From: Rhodopseudomonas palustris JSC-3b
Lineage (GTDB): Bacteria; Pseudomonadota; Alphaproteobacteria; Rhizobiales; Xanthobacteraceae
Assembly (NCBI GenBank): GCA_000504425.1
Contig: KI632513.1
Span: 2,256,109-2,320,108 of the forward strand
DNA length: 64,000 bases
Reading direction: 5' to 3'
Shown here: piece by piece, positions 17,350-25,628 of the stretch
How positions within the stretch are numbered: the stretch's first letter is position 1
Layout of the letters: each line of letters begins with the position of its first letter
Program-made: the position numbers and the translations under genes
The notes under the pieces: model-generated
The model's database searches: none
The model's input: the letters and a program-made list of their open reading frames with translations, nothing else
Told to the model about the DNA's origin: nothing

Positions 17350-17630
17350 ATTGACATATCTGGGTTTTATGTTACAAAACCAACGATCAAGACGAAATAA
17401 TCGACTATTCCGCTTGCGACACTCGCCCTTGCAGTCCGATAAGGAAGCGGACGGCGACGCGCACCCGCAGGTCGGACAGTAGCCCGGAACATAGCGGAGT
17501 TCATGCATTCCGCCAAAGCATGTCTCCCGGCCCTTCCGGGATGTAGAACCCACCTGCGCCGGCAAGTTGGCCGGGCTCGCATAACCATGACGGCCACCGT
17601 TTTGGCGTGCCGTTCCAGGAGATTAAGTCC

Positions 17631-18743
17631 ATGGGCGTTTCGTTCGACAAGATCGATGGCTCGCTTTGCCTGAAATTCGATATCCAGCCGAAGGCGGACC
17701 CGACGCCCGATCAGGAGCGCGCCGCCAAATTGGTGTCCCCGGGTTTTGGCCGGGTGTTTTCCGATCACATGGCCGTGGTGCGCTACAGCGCGGAACAGGG
17801 CTGGCACAACGCCACCGTCGAGGCGCGCGCCGCGTTCCAGCTCGATCCGGCCGCCGCGGTGCTGCACTATGCCCAGGAAATCTTTGAGGGCCTGAAAGCC
17901 TATAAGCGCGACGACGGCGGCGTGAACCTGTTCCGCCCCGACGCCAACGCCAAGCGCTTCCGCGACTCGGCCGACCGCATGGCGATGCCGCCGGTGCCGG
18001 AGGCGGTGTTCATCGAAGCGGTCGAGCAATTGGTGCGCCTGGACCGCGAATGGATTCCGAGCGGCGACGGCAGCCTGTATCTGCGGCCGTTCATGATCGC
18101 CAGCGAAACGTTCCTCGGCGTCAAGCCGTCGCACGAATACATCTTCGCGGTGATCGCCTCGCCGGTCGGCTCCTATTTCAAGGGCGGCCCGGCCCCGGTG
18201 TCGATCTGGGTGTCGCGCAACTACACGCGCGCCGCGGTCGGTGGCACCGGCGCGGTGAAGTGCGGCGGCAACTACGCGGCCAGCCTGCGCGCGCAGGCGG
18301 AAGCGATCGATCATGGCTGCGATCAGGTGGTGTTCCTCGATGCGCGCGAGCATCGCTACATCGAGGAACTGGGCGGCATGAACGTGTTCTTCGTGTTCGA
18401 GGACGGCTCGCTGTCGACGCCGCCGCTCGGCACCATCCTGCCCGGCATCACCCGCGACTCGATCATCGCGCTGGCCCGCGAATCCGGCGCCGTTGTGCGC
18501 GAGGAGCCCTACACGATCGAGCAGTGGCGCGCCGATGCCGAGAGCGGCAAGCTCAAGGAAGCGTTCGCCTGCGGCACCGCCGCGGTGATCTCGCCGATCG
18601 GCAAGGTGTGCTCGGCCAATGGCGAATTCGCCATCAATGGCGGCGTCGCCGGCCCGGTGGCGATGGGCCTGCGCAAGAAGCTGGTCGATATCCAGTACGG
18701 CCGCGCCGCCGATACCCACGGCTGGATCACGAAGGTGTTTTGA
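17631..18743 (+). CDS. ilvE: Branched-chain amino acid aminotransferase
   Basis: A 370-residue PLP-dependent fold-IV transaminase catalysing the last step of Ile, Leu and Val synthesis, and the first step of their degradation. The likely Schiff-base lysine is K210 in GGTGAVKCGGNYAAS, and the CGTAAVISPIGKV segment near residue 312 binds the PLP phosphate. The N-terminal FDIQPK and FGRVFSDHM pattern belongs to the long (BCAT type II) subclass. ATG 17631 follows GGAGATT at good spacing. ilvD is also in the window, about 33 kb away. Confidence 0.94.
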   Translation: MGVSFDKIDGSLCLKFDIQPKADPTPDQERAAKLVSPGFGRVFSDHMAVVRYSAEQGWHNATVEARAAFQLDPAAAVLHYAQEIFEGLKAYKRDDGGVNLFRPDANAKRFRDSADRMAMPPVPEAVFIEAVEQLVRLDREWIPSGDGSLYLRPFMIASETFLGVKPSHEYIFAVIASPVGSYFKGGPAPVSIWVSRNYTRAAVGGTGAVKCGGNYAASLRAQAEAIDHGCDQVVFLDAREHRYIEELGGMNVFFVFEDGSLSTPPLGTILPGITRDSIIALARESGAVVREEPYTIEQWRADAESGKLKEAFACGTAAVISPIGKVCSANGEFAINGGVAGPVAMGLRKKLVDIQYGRAADTHGWITKVF

Positions 18744-18762
18744 GACACCGACACGAGTCATT

Positions 18763-18862
18763 CCGGGGCGCGCGCAGCGCGAACCCGGAATCTCTTGTGC
18801 TATCATCTCGGGACTCCGGGTCTGCGCGCCACAGCGCGCATCCCGGAGTGACGACGCGGAGT
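18763..18862. repeat. Double-hairpin REP-like element, family D
   Basis: Two adjacent palindromes: ATTCCGGG...CCCGGAAT with an inner GCGCGC pair, and CTCCGGG...CCCGGAG with an inner GCGCGC/GCGCGC pair. It fills the space between the convergent ilvE and mutL genes and could serve as a shared termination structure. It has no poly-T run. Confidence 0.7.
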
Positions 18863-18864
18863 AG

Positions 18865-20685
18865 CTACCGCCGCCCGAACAGTTTTTCGATATCGGCCAG
18901 CGTCAGCTCGACATAGGTCGGGCGGCCATGGTTGCACTGCCCGGAGTTCGGGGTGGCTTCCATCTCGCGCAGCAGCGCGTTCATTTCCTCAGGCTTCAGC
19001 ACCCGCCCGGCGCGCACCGAACCATGGCAGGCCATGGTGGCGGCGACGTGCAAGAGCCGCCGCTCCAGCGGCAGCGCCTCGTCCCATTCCGCCATATGCT
19101 CGGCGAGATCGCGCAGCATCGCTCCGGCGTTGCTCTTGCCGAGCAGCGCCGGCACTTCGCGCACCGCGACCGCTCCCGGCCCGAACGACTCGATCGCCAG
19201 CCCGAAACGGTCGAGCTCGGCGGCGCGCGACAGCAGCCGCTCGACGGTGGCCTCATCAAGTTCGACGATCTCCGGAATCAGCAGCATCTGCCGCTCGACG
19301 CCGTTCTGCTCCATCGACGCTTTCAGCTTCTCGTACACCAGCCGCTCATGGGCGGCGTGCTGATCGATGATCACCAAGCCGTCGCGGGTCTGCGACACGA
19401 TGTAGGTGCCGTGGATCTGGGTGCGCGCCGCGCCCAGCGGCCGCTCCTGCTCATCGACTGGCGGCGGCGCAACGCTGCGCACATCAGCACTCGGCGCGCC
19501 GATGTCGAAGCGCGGCTGGGCCCGCTCGGCAAAGCCAGCCATCGCCGGTGACGGCGCAGCAGTGAAGCTGATCGGCGGCGCAGCCGGCGAGCGACGCCAG
19601 TCCCAATCGACCGCGCGCGGCGCCGGCACAAAGCCCGGGCGCAGCGAAGCCAGCGTGGCACCATCGACGCTGGCCGCCGCCGAGCGTTTGCCCTCGCGCG
19701 CCAGCCCGTCTTTCAGCGCGTGCACGATCAGCGCGCGCACCAGACCGGCGTCGCGGAACCGGACCTCGGTCTTGGCGGGGTGAACGTTGGCGTCGACCTC
19801 GCGCGGATCGAGCGTCACGAACAGCGCCAGCACCGGATGGCGATCGCGCGGCAGATAATCGGCATAGGCCGCGCGCACCGCGCCGACGATCAACTTGTCG
19901 CGCACCGGCCGGCCATTGACGAACAGATATTGGCCGAGCGCATTGGCGCGGGTCAGCGAGGGCGCGCCGGCAAGCCCCTCGACCATCACGCCGTCGCGCT
20001 CGGCGCCGACCTCGATCGCGCTCTTGCGAAAATCGGCACCGAGAATGTCGCCGAGCCGGGTCAGCCGCCCGGCCGCGCCCGGCAACGCCGCGGTCCAGGT
20101 CACCGGCGCGCGCTCCTCGCCGGCCAGCGTGAACGCGACGTCGGGCCGCGCCATTGCCAGCCGCCGCACCACCTCGCGGATCGCTTCGGCCTCGGTGCGA
20201 TCGGTCTTGAGAAATTTTAGGCGCGCCGGCGTGGCGTAGAACAAATCGCTGACCTCGACGCGGGTGCCGTGCGACAGCGCCGCGGGCGCCAGCGGCGATT
20301 TGGCGCCGCCTTCCACCGACAACGCCCAGGCATGTGGCTCGCCGGCATGGCGCGTGGTGATCGACAGCCGCGCCACCGAACCGATCGACGGCAGCGCCTC
20401 GCCGCGAAAGCCGAGCGTGCGGATCGACAGCAGGTCCTCGTCATCGAGCTTGGAGGTGGCGTGCCGCTCCACCGCCAGAGCGAGATCGGCCTTGGTCATG
20501 CCGCCGCCATCGTCGGTGATGCCGATCCGGCGCCGGCCGCCGCCATCGGTGAACACATCGATGCGGCTCGCGCCAGCATCGAGCGCGTTCTCGACCAGTT
20601 CCTTCACGACGCTCGCCGGCCGTTCCACCACCTCGCCGGCAGCGATGCGATTGACCACGGTTTCAGGCAGCTGACGAACGGGCAT
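18865..20685 (-). CDS. mutL: DNA mismatch repair protein MutL
   Basis: A 606-residue mismatch-repair coordinator linking MutS to strand excision. The GHKL ATPase motifs are intact in the N-terminal half: ELVENALDAGA near residue 31-41, DDGGGM near 64-69 and the FRGEALPSIGSV segment near 95-106. An Ala/Pro-rich linker follows (about 340-430), then a C-terminal dimerisation domain containing QHAAHERLVYEK and ACHGSVRAGR. The endonuclease DQHAxxER-like segment is QHAAHERL, so a PMS2-type nicking activity is plausible. ATG 20685 starts the canonical MPVRQLPETVVNRIAAGEV. Confidence 0.96.
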   Translation of the reverse strand: MPVRQLPETVVNRIAAGEVVERPASVVKELVENALDAGASRIDVFTDGGGRRRIGITDDGGGMTKADLALAVERHATSKLDDEDLLSIRTLGFRGEALPSIGSVARLSITTRHAGEPHAWALSVEGGAKSPLAPAALSHGTRVEVSDLFYATPARLKFLKTDRTEAEAIREVVRRLAMARPDVAFTLAGEERAPVTWTAALPGAAGRLTRLGDILGADFRKSAIEVGAERDGVMVEGLAGAPSLTRANALGQYLFVNGRPVRDKLIVGAVRAAYADYLPRDRHPVLALFVTLDPREVDANVHPAKTEVRFRDAGLVRALIVHALKDGLAREGKRSAAASVDGATLASLRPGFVPAPRAVDWDWRRSPAAPPISFTAAPSPAMAGFAERAQPRFDIGAPSADVRSVAPPPVDEQERPLGAARTQIHGTYIVSQTRDGLVIIDQHAAHERLVYEKLKASMEQNGVERQMLLIPEIVELDEATVERLLSRAAELDRFGLAIESFGPGAVAVREVPALLGKSNAGAMLRDLAEHMAEWDEALPLERRLLHVAATMACHGSVRAGRVLKPEEMNALLREMEATPNSGQCNHGRPTYVELTLADIEKLFGRR

Positions 20686-20756
20686 GGGGCGACTCTGTTG
20701 ATTGGACGCGATTGTAGGCGAGCGCGCTGATGATGGCGACGAAGCGACTGCGATAT

Positions 20757-20890
20757 CCCTCCCCCTTGCCGGGAGGGGCGGCCAAGCGAAGCAGAGGCCG
20801 GGGTGGGGATGACGCAAACATTGGATTCGTGGCTCCCCCACCCGACCGGCCTGACGGCCGGCCCCCCTCCCCACGAGGGGGAGGGAAACT
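20757..20890. repeat. Palindromic intergenic repeats, family C, two half copies
   Basis: CTCCCCCTTGCCGGGAGGGG on the left and a CCCCACCCGACCGGCCTGACGGCCGG plus CCCCTCCCCACGAGGGGGAGGG pair on the right. The design matches the element at 14567. It lies between mutL and arfB, both minus strand, so it sits in the mutL upstream region. Confidence 0.7.
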
Positions 20891-20894
20891 CTGC

Positions 20895-21317
20895 TCAGTC
20901 ATCAAACCGCTTGCCGCGCCCGGCCTTGATATCGCCGCGGCGCTTTTTGCTTTCCAGGCGGCGCTTTTTGGAGCCGAGCGTCGGCTTGGTGGCGCGGCGC
21001 ACCACCGGGCGGATCGCGGCTTCCTTGAACAATTCCACCAGCCGCTCAATAGCGTCGGCGCGGTTGCGCTCCTGGGTGCGGAAGCGCTGGGCGTGAATCA
21101 CGATCACGCCGTCCTTGGTCATGCGCTGGCCGGCGAGCCGCTCCAGCCGCAGCGCCATATCCTCCGGCATCGTCAGCCGCTTGGTGTCGTAGCGCATCTG
21201 CGCGGCGGTCGAGAGCTTGTTGACGTTCTGCCCGCCGGGACCGGAGGCGCGCACGAAATCGAACTCGATGTCGTCTTCATCGATCGCGATGGAGCGGGTG
21301 ATCCGCAGGAGGGGCAT
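20895..21317 (-). CDS. arfB: Alternative ribosome-rescue factor ArfB (peptidyl-tRNA hydrolase)
   Basis: A 140-residue codon-independent release factor (YaeJ/ICT1 family) that rescues stalled ribosomes. The catalytic GGQ is at residues 28-30 in RASGPGGQNVNKL, and the essential basic tail that enters the empty mRNA channel (TLGSKKRRLESKKRRGDIKAGRGKRF) is complete. ATG 21317 has a GAGG-like context on the minus strand; the frame upstream is not family-like. It sits upstream of mutL in the same orientation, 209 bp apart. Confidence 0.95.
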   Translation of the reverse strand: MPLLRITRSIAIDEDDIEFDFVRASGPGGQNVNKLSTAAQMRYDTKRLTMPEDMALRLERLAGQRMTKDGVIVIHAQRFRTQERNRADAIERLVELFKEAAIRPVVRRATKPTLGSKKRRLESKKRRGDIKAGRGKRFDD

Positions 21318-21472
21318 GGCGGCACCGAAAGGGACGGAACGAACGGACAACGGCGCATCAGCGCGCGCGGCCCAACAGCGCCGTCTCTGTAGCACAGCCG
21401 GCCGCGCGCTGGGAAAGGGCGCGGCTCAGGCCTCGGTCTATTCGCGTTGCGGAGCTCGCGCCCGCCCTCGCC

Positions 21473-22852
21473 TCAATTGGCGCGCGGCGGGGTCGCGGCC
21501 GCGGGCGACTGCGCGGCAGCTTCGGCCGGGCGGCCAACCACCACGCTGAGCAGGCCATTGGCCCACAGCCGCTTGGCGACGCGGCGCGCATCCTCGAGCG
21601 TGACGGCATCGACCAGCGCGTTGCGCTTCTCGATGTAATCGATCGGCAGCTCATCCTGCTGATATTGCAGCAGCGCGGTCGCGAGCTTCGAGGAGGTGTC
21701 GAGCGACAGCATCTGCGAGCCCTTGAGATACGACTTCGCTTCCTCAAGCTCGGTCGCGCTCGGGCCCTCATCGGCGATGCGCTTGATCTCGACATCGATC
21801 GCCGCCAGCGTCTCGGCAACGCGGTCGGCACGGGTGCCGGTGTTGCCGATGAACAGCGCCGAATGCTCCATCCACAGCAGCGAGCCATAGACCGAATAGG
21901 CCAGGCCGCGCTTCTCGCGCACCTCATGATAGAGCCGCGAGGTCAGCGTGCCGCCGCCGACGATGTGGTTGACCACATAGCCGGCCATGAAATCCGGATC
22001 GTTGCGCTTCAGGCCCGGGCCGCCAAAGGCCACCGCGGTCTGCGGCACGTCCATCGCCACGAATTCGCGCTTGGGCGGCTTGGTGGCCACCACATCGGCG
22101 ACTGCGACCAGATCGGCCTTGGCCGGCAAGGCGCCAAAAGTGGCATCGAGCAGCCGGCCGAGCGCGGCGGCGTCGATATCGCCAACCACCGCGATCTTCA
22201 GATTGTTGCGGGCCAGCACGCGCTTGGCGTAGCTGCGCAGATCATCAATGGTGATCTTGCCGATGCTATCGAGCGTACCGCTCGCCGGGCGGCCATAGGG
22301 ATGATCGCCGAACGCCAGTTCCAGAAACTTGTTGTTGGCGTGCCAGCTCGGATTGGCCGATTGCCGGCGCAGCGTCGCCGACAGCTGCGCGCGCACCCGC
22401 TCGACATCGGCGGGCTCAAAGCGCGGCTTGGTCAGCGCCAGCCGCAGCAGGTCGAACGCCTCGTCGCGATGCTCGGTCAGCATACGCAGCGAGCCGCGGA
22501 AGTAATCGCGGGTCGAGCTGAACGACAATTCGATGGCGCGCCGCTCCATGCGCTCATGGAAGCTGCGCGAATCGAGATCGCCGGAGCCTTCATCGATCAG
22601 ATTGGCGACCAGATGGCCGACGCCGGGCTTGTCGGCCGGGTCCTGAGTGGCGCCGCCGTCAAAGCCGAATTCCATGGCGATCAGCGGCACGGTGGCGTCC
22701 TGCACGAACCAGGCTTCGATGCCGCCGGGCGACACCAGGCGCTGCACCTTGGCAGCAGCCGAGGCGGCGCTGGCGCTGGCCGCAGCCAAGCCGACGCCGA
22801 TGGCAAACACCAGCAACATGCGCAGCGGACGGACCATCACAGCGGCGATCAC
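21473..22852 (-). CDS. M16 family peptidase homolog lacking the zinc motif
   Basis: A 459-residue exported protein (signal peptide about residues 1-34) with the M16 two-domain fold. At the inverse zinc motif HxxEH it reads H80-L-V-A-N84: the catalytic Glu and second His are Ala83 and Asn84, so it should be inactive on its own. M16B enzymes often pair an active with an inactive subunit. The active partner is directly upstream, overlapping by ATGA, which fits a heterodimer in the periplasm. The C-terminus has an Ala/Pro tail. Confidence 0.92.
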   Translation of the reverse strand: MIAAVMVRPLRMLLVFAIGVGLAAASASAASAAAKVQRLVSPGGIEAWFVQDATVPLIAMEFGFDGGATQDPADKPGVGHLVANLIDEGSGDLDSRSFHERMERRAIELSFSSTRDYFRGSLRMLTEHRDEAFDLLRLALTKPRFEPADVERVRAQLSATLRRQSANPSWHANNKFLELAFGDHPYGRPASGTLDSIGKITIDDLRSYAKRVLARNNLKIAVVGDIDAAALGRLLDATFGALPAKADLVAVADVVATKPPKREFVAMDVPQTAVAFGGPGLKRNDPDFMAGYVVNHIVGGGTLTSRLYHEVREKRGLAYSVYGSLLWMEHSALFIGNTGTRADRVAETLAAIDVEIKRIADEGPSATELEEAKSYLKGSQMLSLDTSSKLATALLQYQQDELPIDYIEKRNALVDAVTLEDARRVAKRLWANGLLSVVVGRPAEAAAQSPAAATPPRAN

Positions 22853-24282
22853 GAGCGTTTCTCCTCACGCTTGCCGCCATTGTCCTTGATCAGATAGCCG
22901 GTCACGGAACGGTTCTTGTCGAGCCAACGCTGCGCGGCGGCGCGCACCTCGTCGGAGGTCACGGCGCGGATCCGGTCCGGCCAGGCGCGGATATCATCGA
23001 CCCCAAGGCCAACGGCGAGACCGGCGCCATACCAGCGCGCCAGCGCCGCCTGGCTGTCCTGGGTGTAGATCGCTTCGGCGATCAATTGCGTCTTCACCCG
23101 CTCCAGCGCTTCGGCCGGCACGCCATTGCTGGCGACGTCGGCGATCACTTCGTCGATCGCCTGCTCGATCTTGCCAAATTCAACGCCGGGCTTCGGGGTC
23201 ACCGCCAGCATGAAGTAACTGTCATCGACCGCGGTGCCTTGATAGGAGGCGCCGGCGCTGACGGCGAGCGGACGGTCGATCACCAGCGCCCGGTACAGCG
23301 CGGAATTGGCACCATTGCCGAGCAGCTGCGCCAGCACGTCAAGCGCGGCGCTTTCCTCGGGCTTGGTGGTCATTACCGAGGGCACCAGATAGTAACGGCG
23401 CAGCGCCGGCTGTTCGACCCGCGGATCGGCCAGCGTGACGGTGCGCGGCCCGGCCGGCACCGGCTCCTGCGGCCGCACCCGCCGTTCCGGGATCGCCGGC
23501 TGCGGCGCGATGGTGCCATAGGTGCGCTCGGCGATCGCGCGCACCTCATCCGGCTCGACATCGCCGCTGATCACCAGCGTGGCGTTGTTGGGCGCGTAGA
23601 AGCGGCGATAGAACGCCAAAGCGTCGTCGCGGTCGAGCTTCTCGATCTCCTGGCGCCAGCCGATCACCGGCCGGCCATAGGGATGATTGAGATAGAGCGC
23701 CGCCATGATCTGCTCGGTGAGCCGCGCATCCGGATTGTTGGCGACGCGCATGTTGAACTCTTCGAGCACCACGTCGCGCTCCGGCAGCACATTCTCATCC
23801 TTGAGCACCAGGCCGGTCATGCGATCGGCCTCGAACTCCATGATGGTGCCGAGCTTGTCGCGCGGCACGCGCTGGAAATAGCCGGTGTAGTCGGTGGTGG
23901 TGAACGCGTTCTCATTGCCGCCGATGCGCAGCACGGTCTGGCTGAAGGCGCCGGCCGGATTCTTGGCGGTGCCCTTGAACATCAGATGTTCGAGAAAATG
24001 CGCGAGCCCGGATTTGCCGGGGGTCTCATCCGCCGAGCCGACCTTGTACCAGATCATCTGGGTGACGACCGGGGTCCGGTGATCGGGGATCACCACGACG
24101 CGCATGCCGTTGGGCAGCGTGAATGACGCGGGCGGCGCGGCGCGCGGCGTCTGCGCGGCGGCGGCCGAGCCGAACAGCACGGCGAGGCTCAGCGTGATCG
24201 CGGCGAAAGCCCCGCGGCCACGGCGCAACGCGCGGGCCGGCGGGTTCAGATGGCGCGGACCGCCAGCAATGGCGTTGCTCAA
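22849..24282 (-). CDS. M16 family zinc peptidase, active subunit
   Basis: A 477-residue periplasmic metallopeptidase. The N-terminus carries a signal segment (about residues 24-43). The zinc motif H95-F-L-E98-H99 lies in KSGLAHFLEHLMFKGT, and the third-ligand Glu region VLEEFNMR follows about 75 residues later. It is similar to processing-peptidase-like (PqqL/YmxG-type) enzymes that degrade peptides in the periplasm; the target is unknown. Both stop and start overlap with neighbours (ATGA at 24279 and 22849), making this and the inactive homolog a coupled pair behind a secreted protein. Confidence 0.94.
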   Translation of the reverse strand: MSNAIAGGPRHLNPPARALRRGRGAFAAITLSLAVLFGSAAAAQTPRAAPPASFTLPNGMRVVVIPDHRTPVVTQMIWYKVGSADETPGKSGLAHFLEHLMFKGTAKNPAGAFSQTVLRIGGNENAFTTTDYTGYFQRVPRDKLGTIMEFEADRMTGLVLKDENVLPERDVVLEEFNMRVANNPDARLTEQIMAALYLNHPYGRPVIGWRQEIEKLDRDDALAFYRRFYAPNNATLVISGDVEPDEVRAIAERTYGTIAPQPAIPERRVRPQEPVPAGPRTVTLADPRVEQPALRRYYLVPSVMTTKPEESAALDVLAQLLGNGANSALYRALVIDRPLAVSAGASYQGTAVDDSYFMLAVTPKPGVEFGKIEQAIDEVIADVASNGVPAEALERVKTQLIAEAIYTQDSQAALARWYGAGLAVGLGVDDIRAWPDRIRAVTSDEVRAAAQRWLDKNRSVTGYLIKDNGGKREEKRS

Positions 24283-24992
24283 TTGCTGGTCTCTTTGCCC
24301 GACATGATGTCGATGCGCTTATTGTTCAGCGACTCCTTGGGGCCGGTGCCATAAGCGTAGTCCGGCGACGGCGTCTGATAGCCGGTCGGCGGCTGGGTCA
24401 GCGTTTCGCGCGTCGGCTCGCCGGTGAAGGTCGCGGTCTCGGCCTTGTTGCCGCTGAACACGTTCCACAGCGAGCCGTTGAAGCCGAGCTGCGAGGGGCT
24501 CAGCATCGGGTTGTTGGCGCTATTGCCCGGCGTCAGCGGCTCGGTCGGCGATGACGGCTTGGTCTTGGCAGCGGCAAGTTCGCTCGGCATCAGTGGCCGC
24601 GCGCCTTCATGGCCCACCGGCTTCTGCTTCTTGGCCTGGTCCTTCAGGCGGCGCCGCTCGACTTCTTCAGGATCGGTCGGCCAGTTCGGCGCGGTCACCG
24701 CGGCGGTTTGCGGCGGCGGCAGATCGAGCTTGGGCGGCACAACCAGCGGCGAACGTTCACGATAGGTGATGCCGCGGTTGTCCATATTGGTGCCGCCGAG
24801 GCCGGACATGATGTTCTTGATGATCTTCTCCTCGAAAGTGGAGTCATCATCAGCTTCCGGATCGTCAGCCCGCGCCACATTCGATGCCATCAACACACCG
24901 ATTCCGGCCGCCACGGCGATCAGCCGAACAGCTGACCACCAGCTCGCCGACATCATCCACTGCAACCGATCGTTGGCTTGGCGTCCACGCAT
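24279..24992 (-). CDS. Exported protein downstream of lspA, function unknown
   Basis: A 237-residue protein with a hydrophobic N-terminal segment (signal sequence ending near VARADDPE). The mature part is Pro-rich and low in complexity: ERSPLVVPPKLDLPPPQ, WPTDPEEVERRRLKDQ and a C-terminal tail. In other alphaproteobacteria the gene after lspA is a DUF3035 (BamF-type) lipoprotein with a similar RxPLxxPP motif; I see that motif here but no lipobox Cys, so homology is only suggested. ATG 24992 has a GGGA site; ATG 25001 is an alternative. It is coupled to the M16 gene. Confidence 0.7.
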   Translation of the reverse strand: MRGRQANDRLQWMMSASWWSAVRLIAVAAGIGVLMASNVARADDPEADDDSTFEEKIIKNIMSGLGGTNMDNRGITYRERSPLVVPPKLDLPPPQTAAVTAPNWPTDPEEVERRRLKDQAKKQKPVGHEGARPLMPSELAAAKTKPSSPTEPLTPGNSANNPMLSPSQLGFNGSLWNVFSGNKAETATFTGEPTRETLTQPPTGYQTPSPDYAYGTGPKESLNNKRIDIMSGKETSN

Positions 24993-25060
24993 TGCGTCCA
25001 TCCCGTTCAATCGACGAACTCAGCTCGCCGTACGCTCTAGTTGATTGATATCCCAAGGGA

Positions 25061-25558
25061 TCAGGGCGCTTTTACGGCGGGTGCCCCCCGGAAACTGTCA
25101 TAGAGCAGCGCTGCGACGCCGGCAACGATCGCCACGTCGGCAAGGTTAAACACATACCAATTGTAAACCTTATCCCCGATCTGCGCATGCAGCAGCACGA
25201 AATCGACCACCGCGCCATGCGCCAGCCGGTCGATCAGATTGCCGATCGCGCCGCCGATGATCAGGCCGAGCGCCACCGCCACCAGGGTGCTGCGGGTGCG
25301 CGCCATCCAGACCGACAGCACCACCACGGCCACCGCCTTGACGGCCAGCATCACAATTTGCCCGATCGGGCCCTGATCGGAGAACCAGCCGTAGCTGATC
25401 CCGGTGTTCCAGGCCAACACCAGGTCCATGAACGGCATGATCTGCACCGCACCATGGCGGCCAAGCTCAAAACCGTACAGCAGCCAGAGCTTTGAGGCCT
25501 GGTCGAGCAACAGCGCGGCCAGCACCGCGATCAGACCAAAGCGGACGGATGAGGTCAT
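25061..25558 (-). CDS. lspA: Lipoprotein signal peptidase (signal peptidase II)
   Basis: A 165-residue inner-membrane aspartic protease cleaving the signal peptide of diacylated prolipoproteins, the step after Lgt (7298). Four transmembrane segments are seen. The catalytic aspartates are D119 (in HGAVVDFV) and D141 (in FNLADVAI), and NLIDR at 108-112 is the other family signature. It is the third gene of ribF-ileS-lspA; a short family-B repeat (25573-25613) lies between ileS and lspA. Confidence 0.95.
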   Translation of the reverse strand: MTSSVRFGLIAVLAALLLDQASKLWLLYGFELGRHGAVQIMPFMDLVLAWNTGISYGWFSDQGPIGQIVMLAVKAVAVVVLSVWMARTRSTLVAVALGLIIGGAIGNLIDRLAHGAVVDFVLLHAQIGDKVYNWYVFNLADVAIVAGVAALLYDSFRGAPAVKAP

Positions 25559-25572
25559 GAGCCAACGCTCGC

Positions 25573-25613
25573 GGCCGTGGATGGCCGGGACGAGCCCGGC
25601 CATGACACGTCTA
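25573..25613 (+). repeat. REP-like element, family B, partial copy
   Basis: CCGTGGATGGCCGGGACGAG...CCCGGCCATGACAC shares the core with the copies at 6659 and 54053. It lies between ileS and lspA, showing that the family can insert inside operons. Confidence 0.75.
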
Positions 25614-25628
25614 GGTGGGGACCTGCGC

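Noticed and set aside
24279..24992. BamF/DUF3035 assignment for the lspA-linked gene
   Set aside because: The RxPLxxPP motif and gene position fit, but no lipobox is seen and overall similarity cannot be shown by eye, so it is left as unknown.
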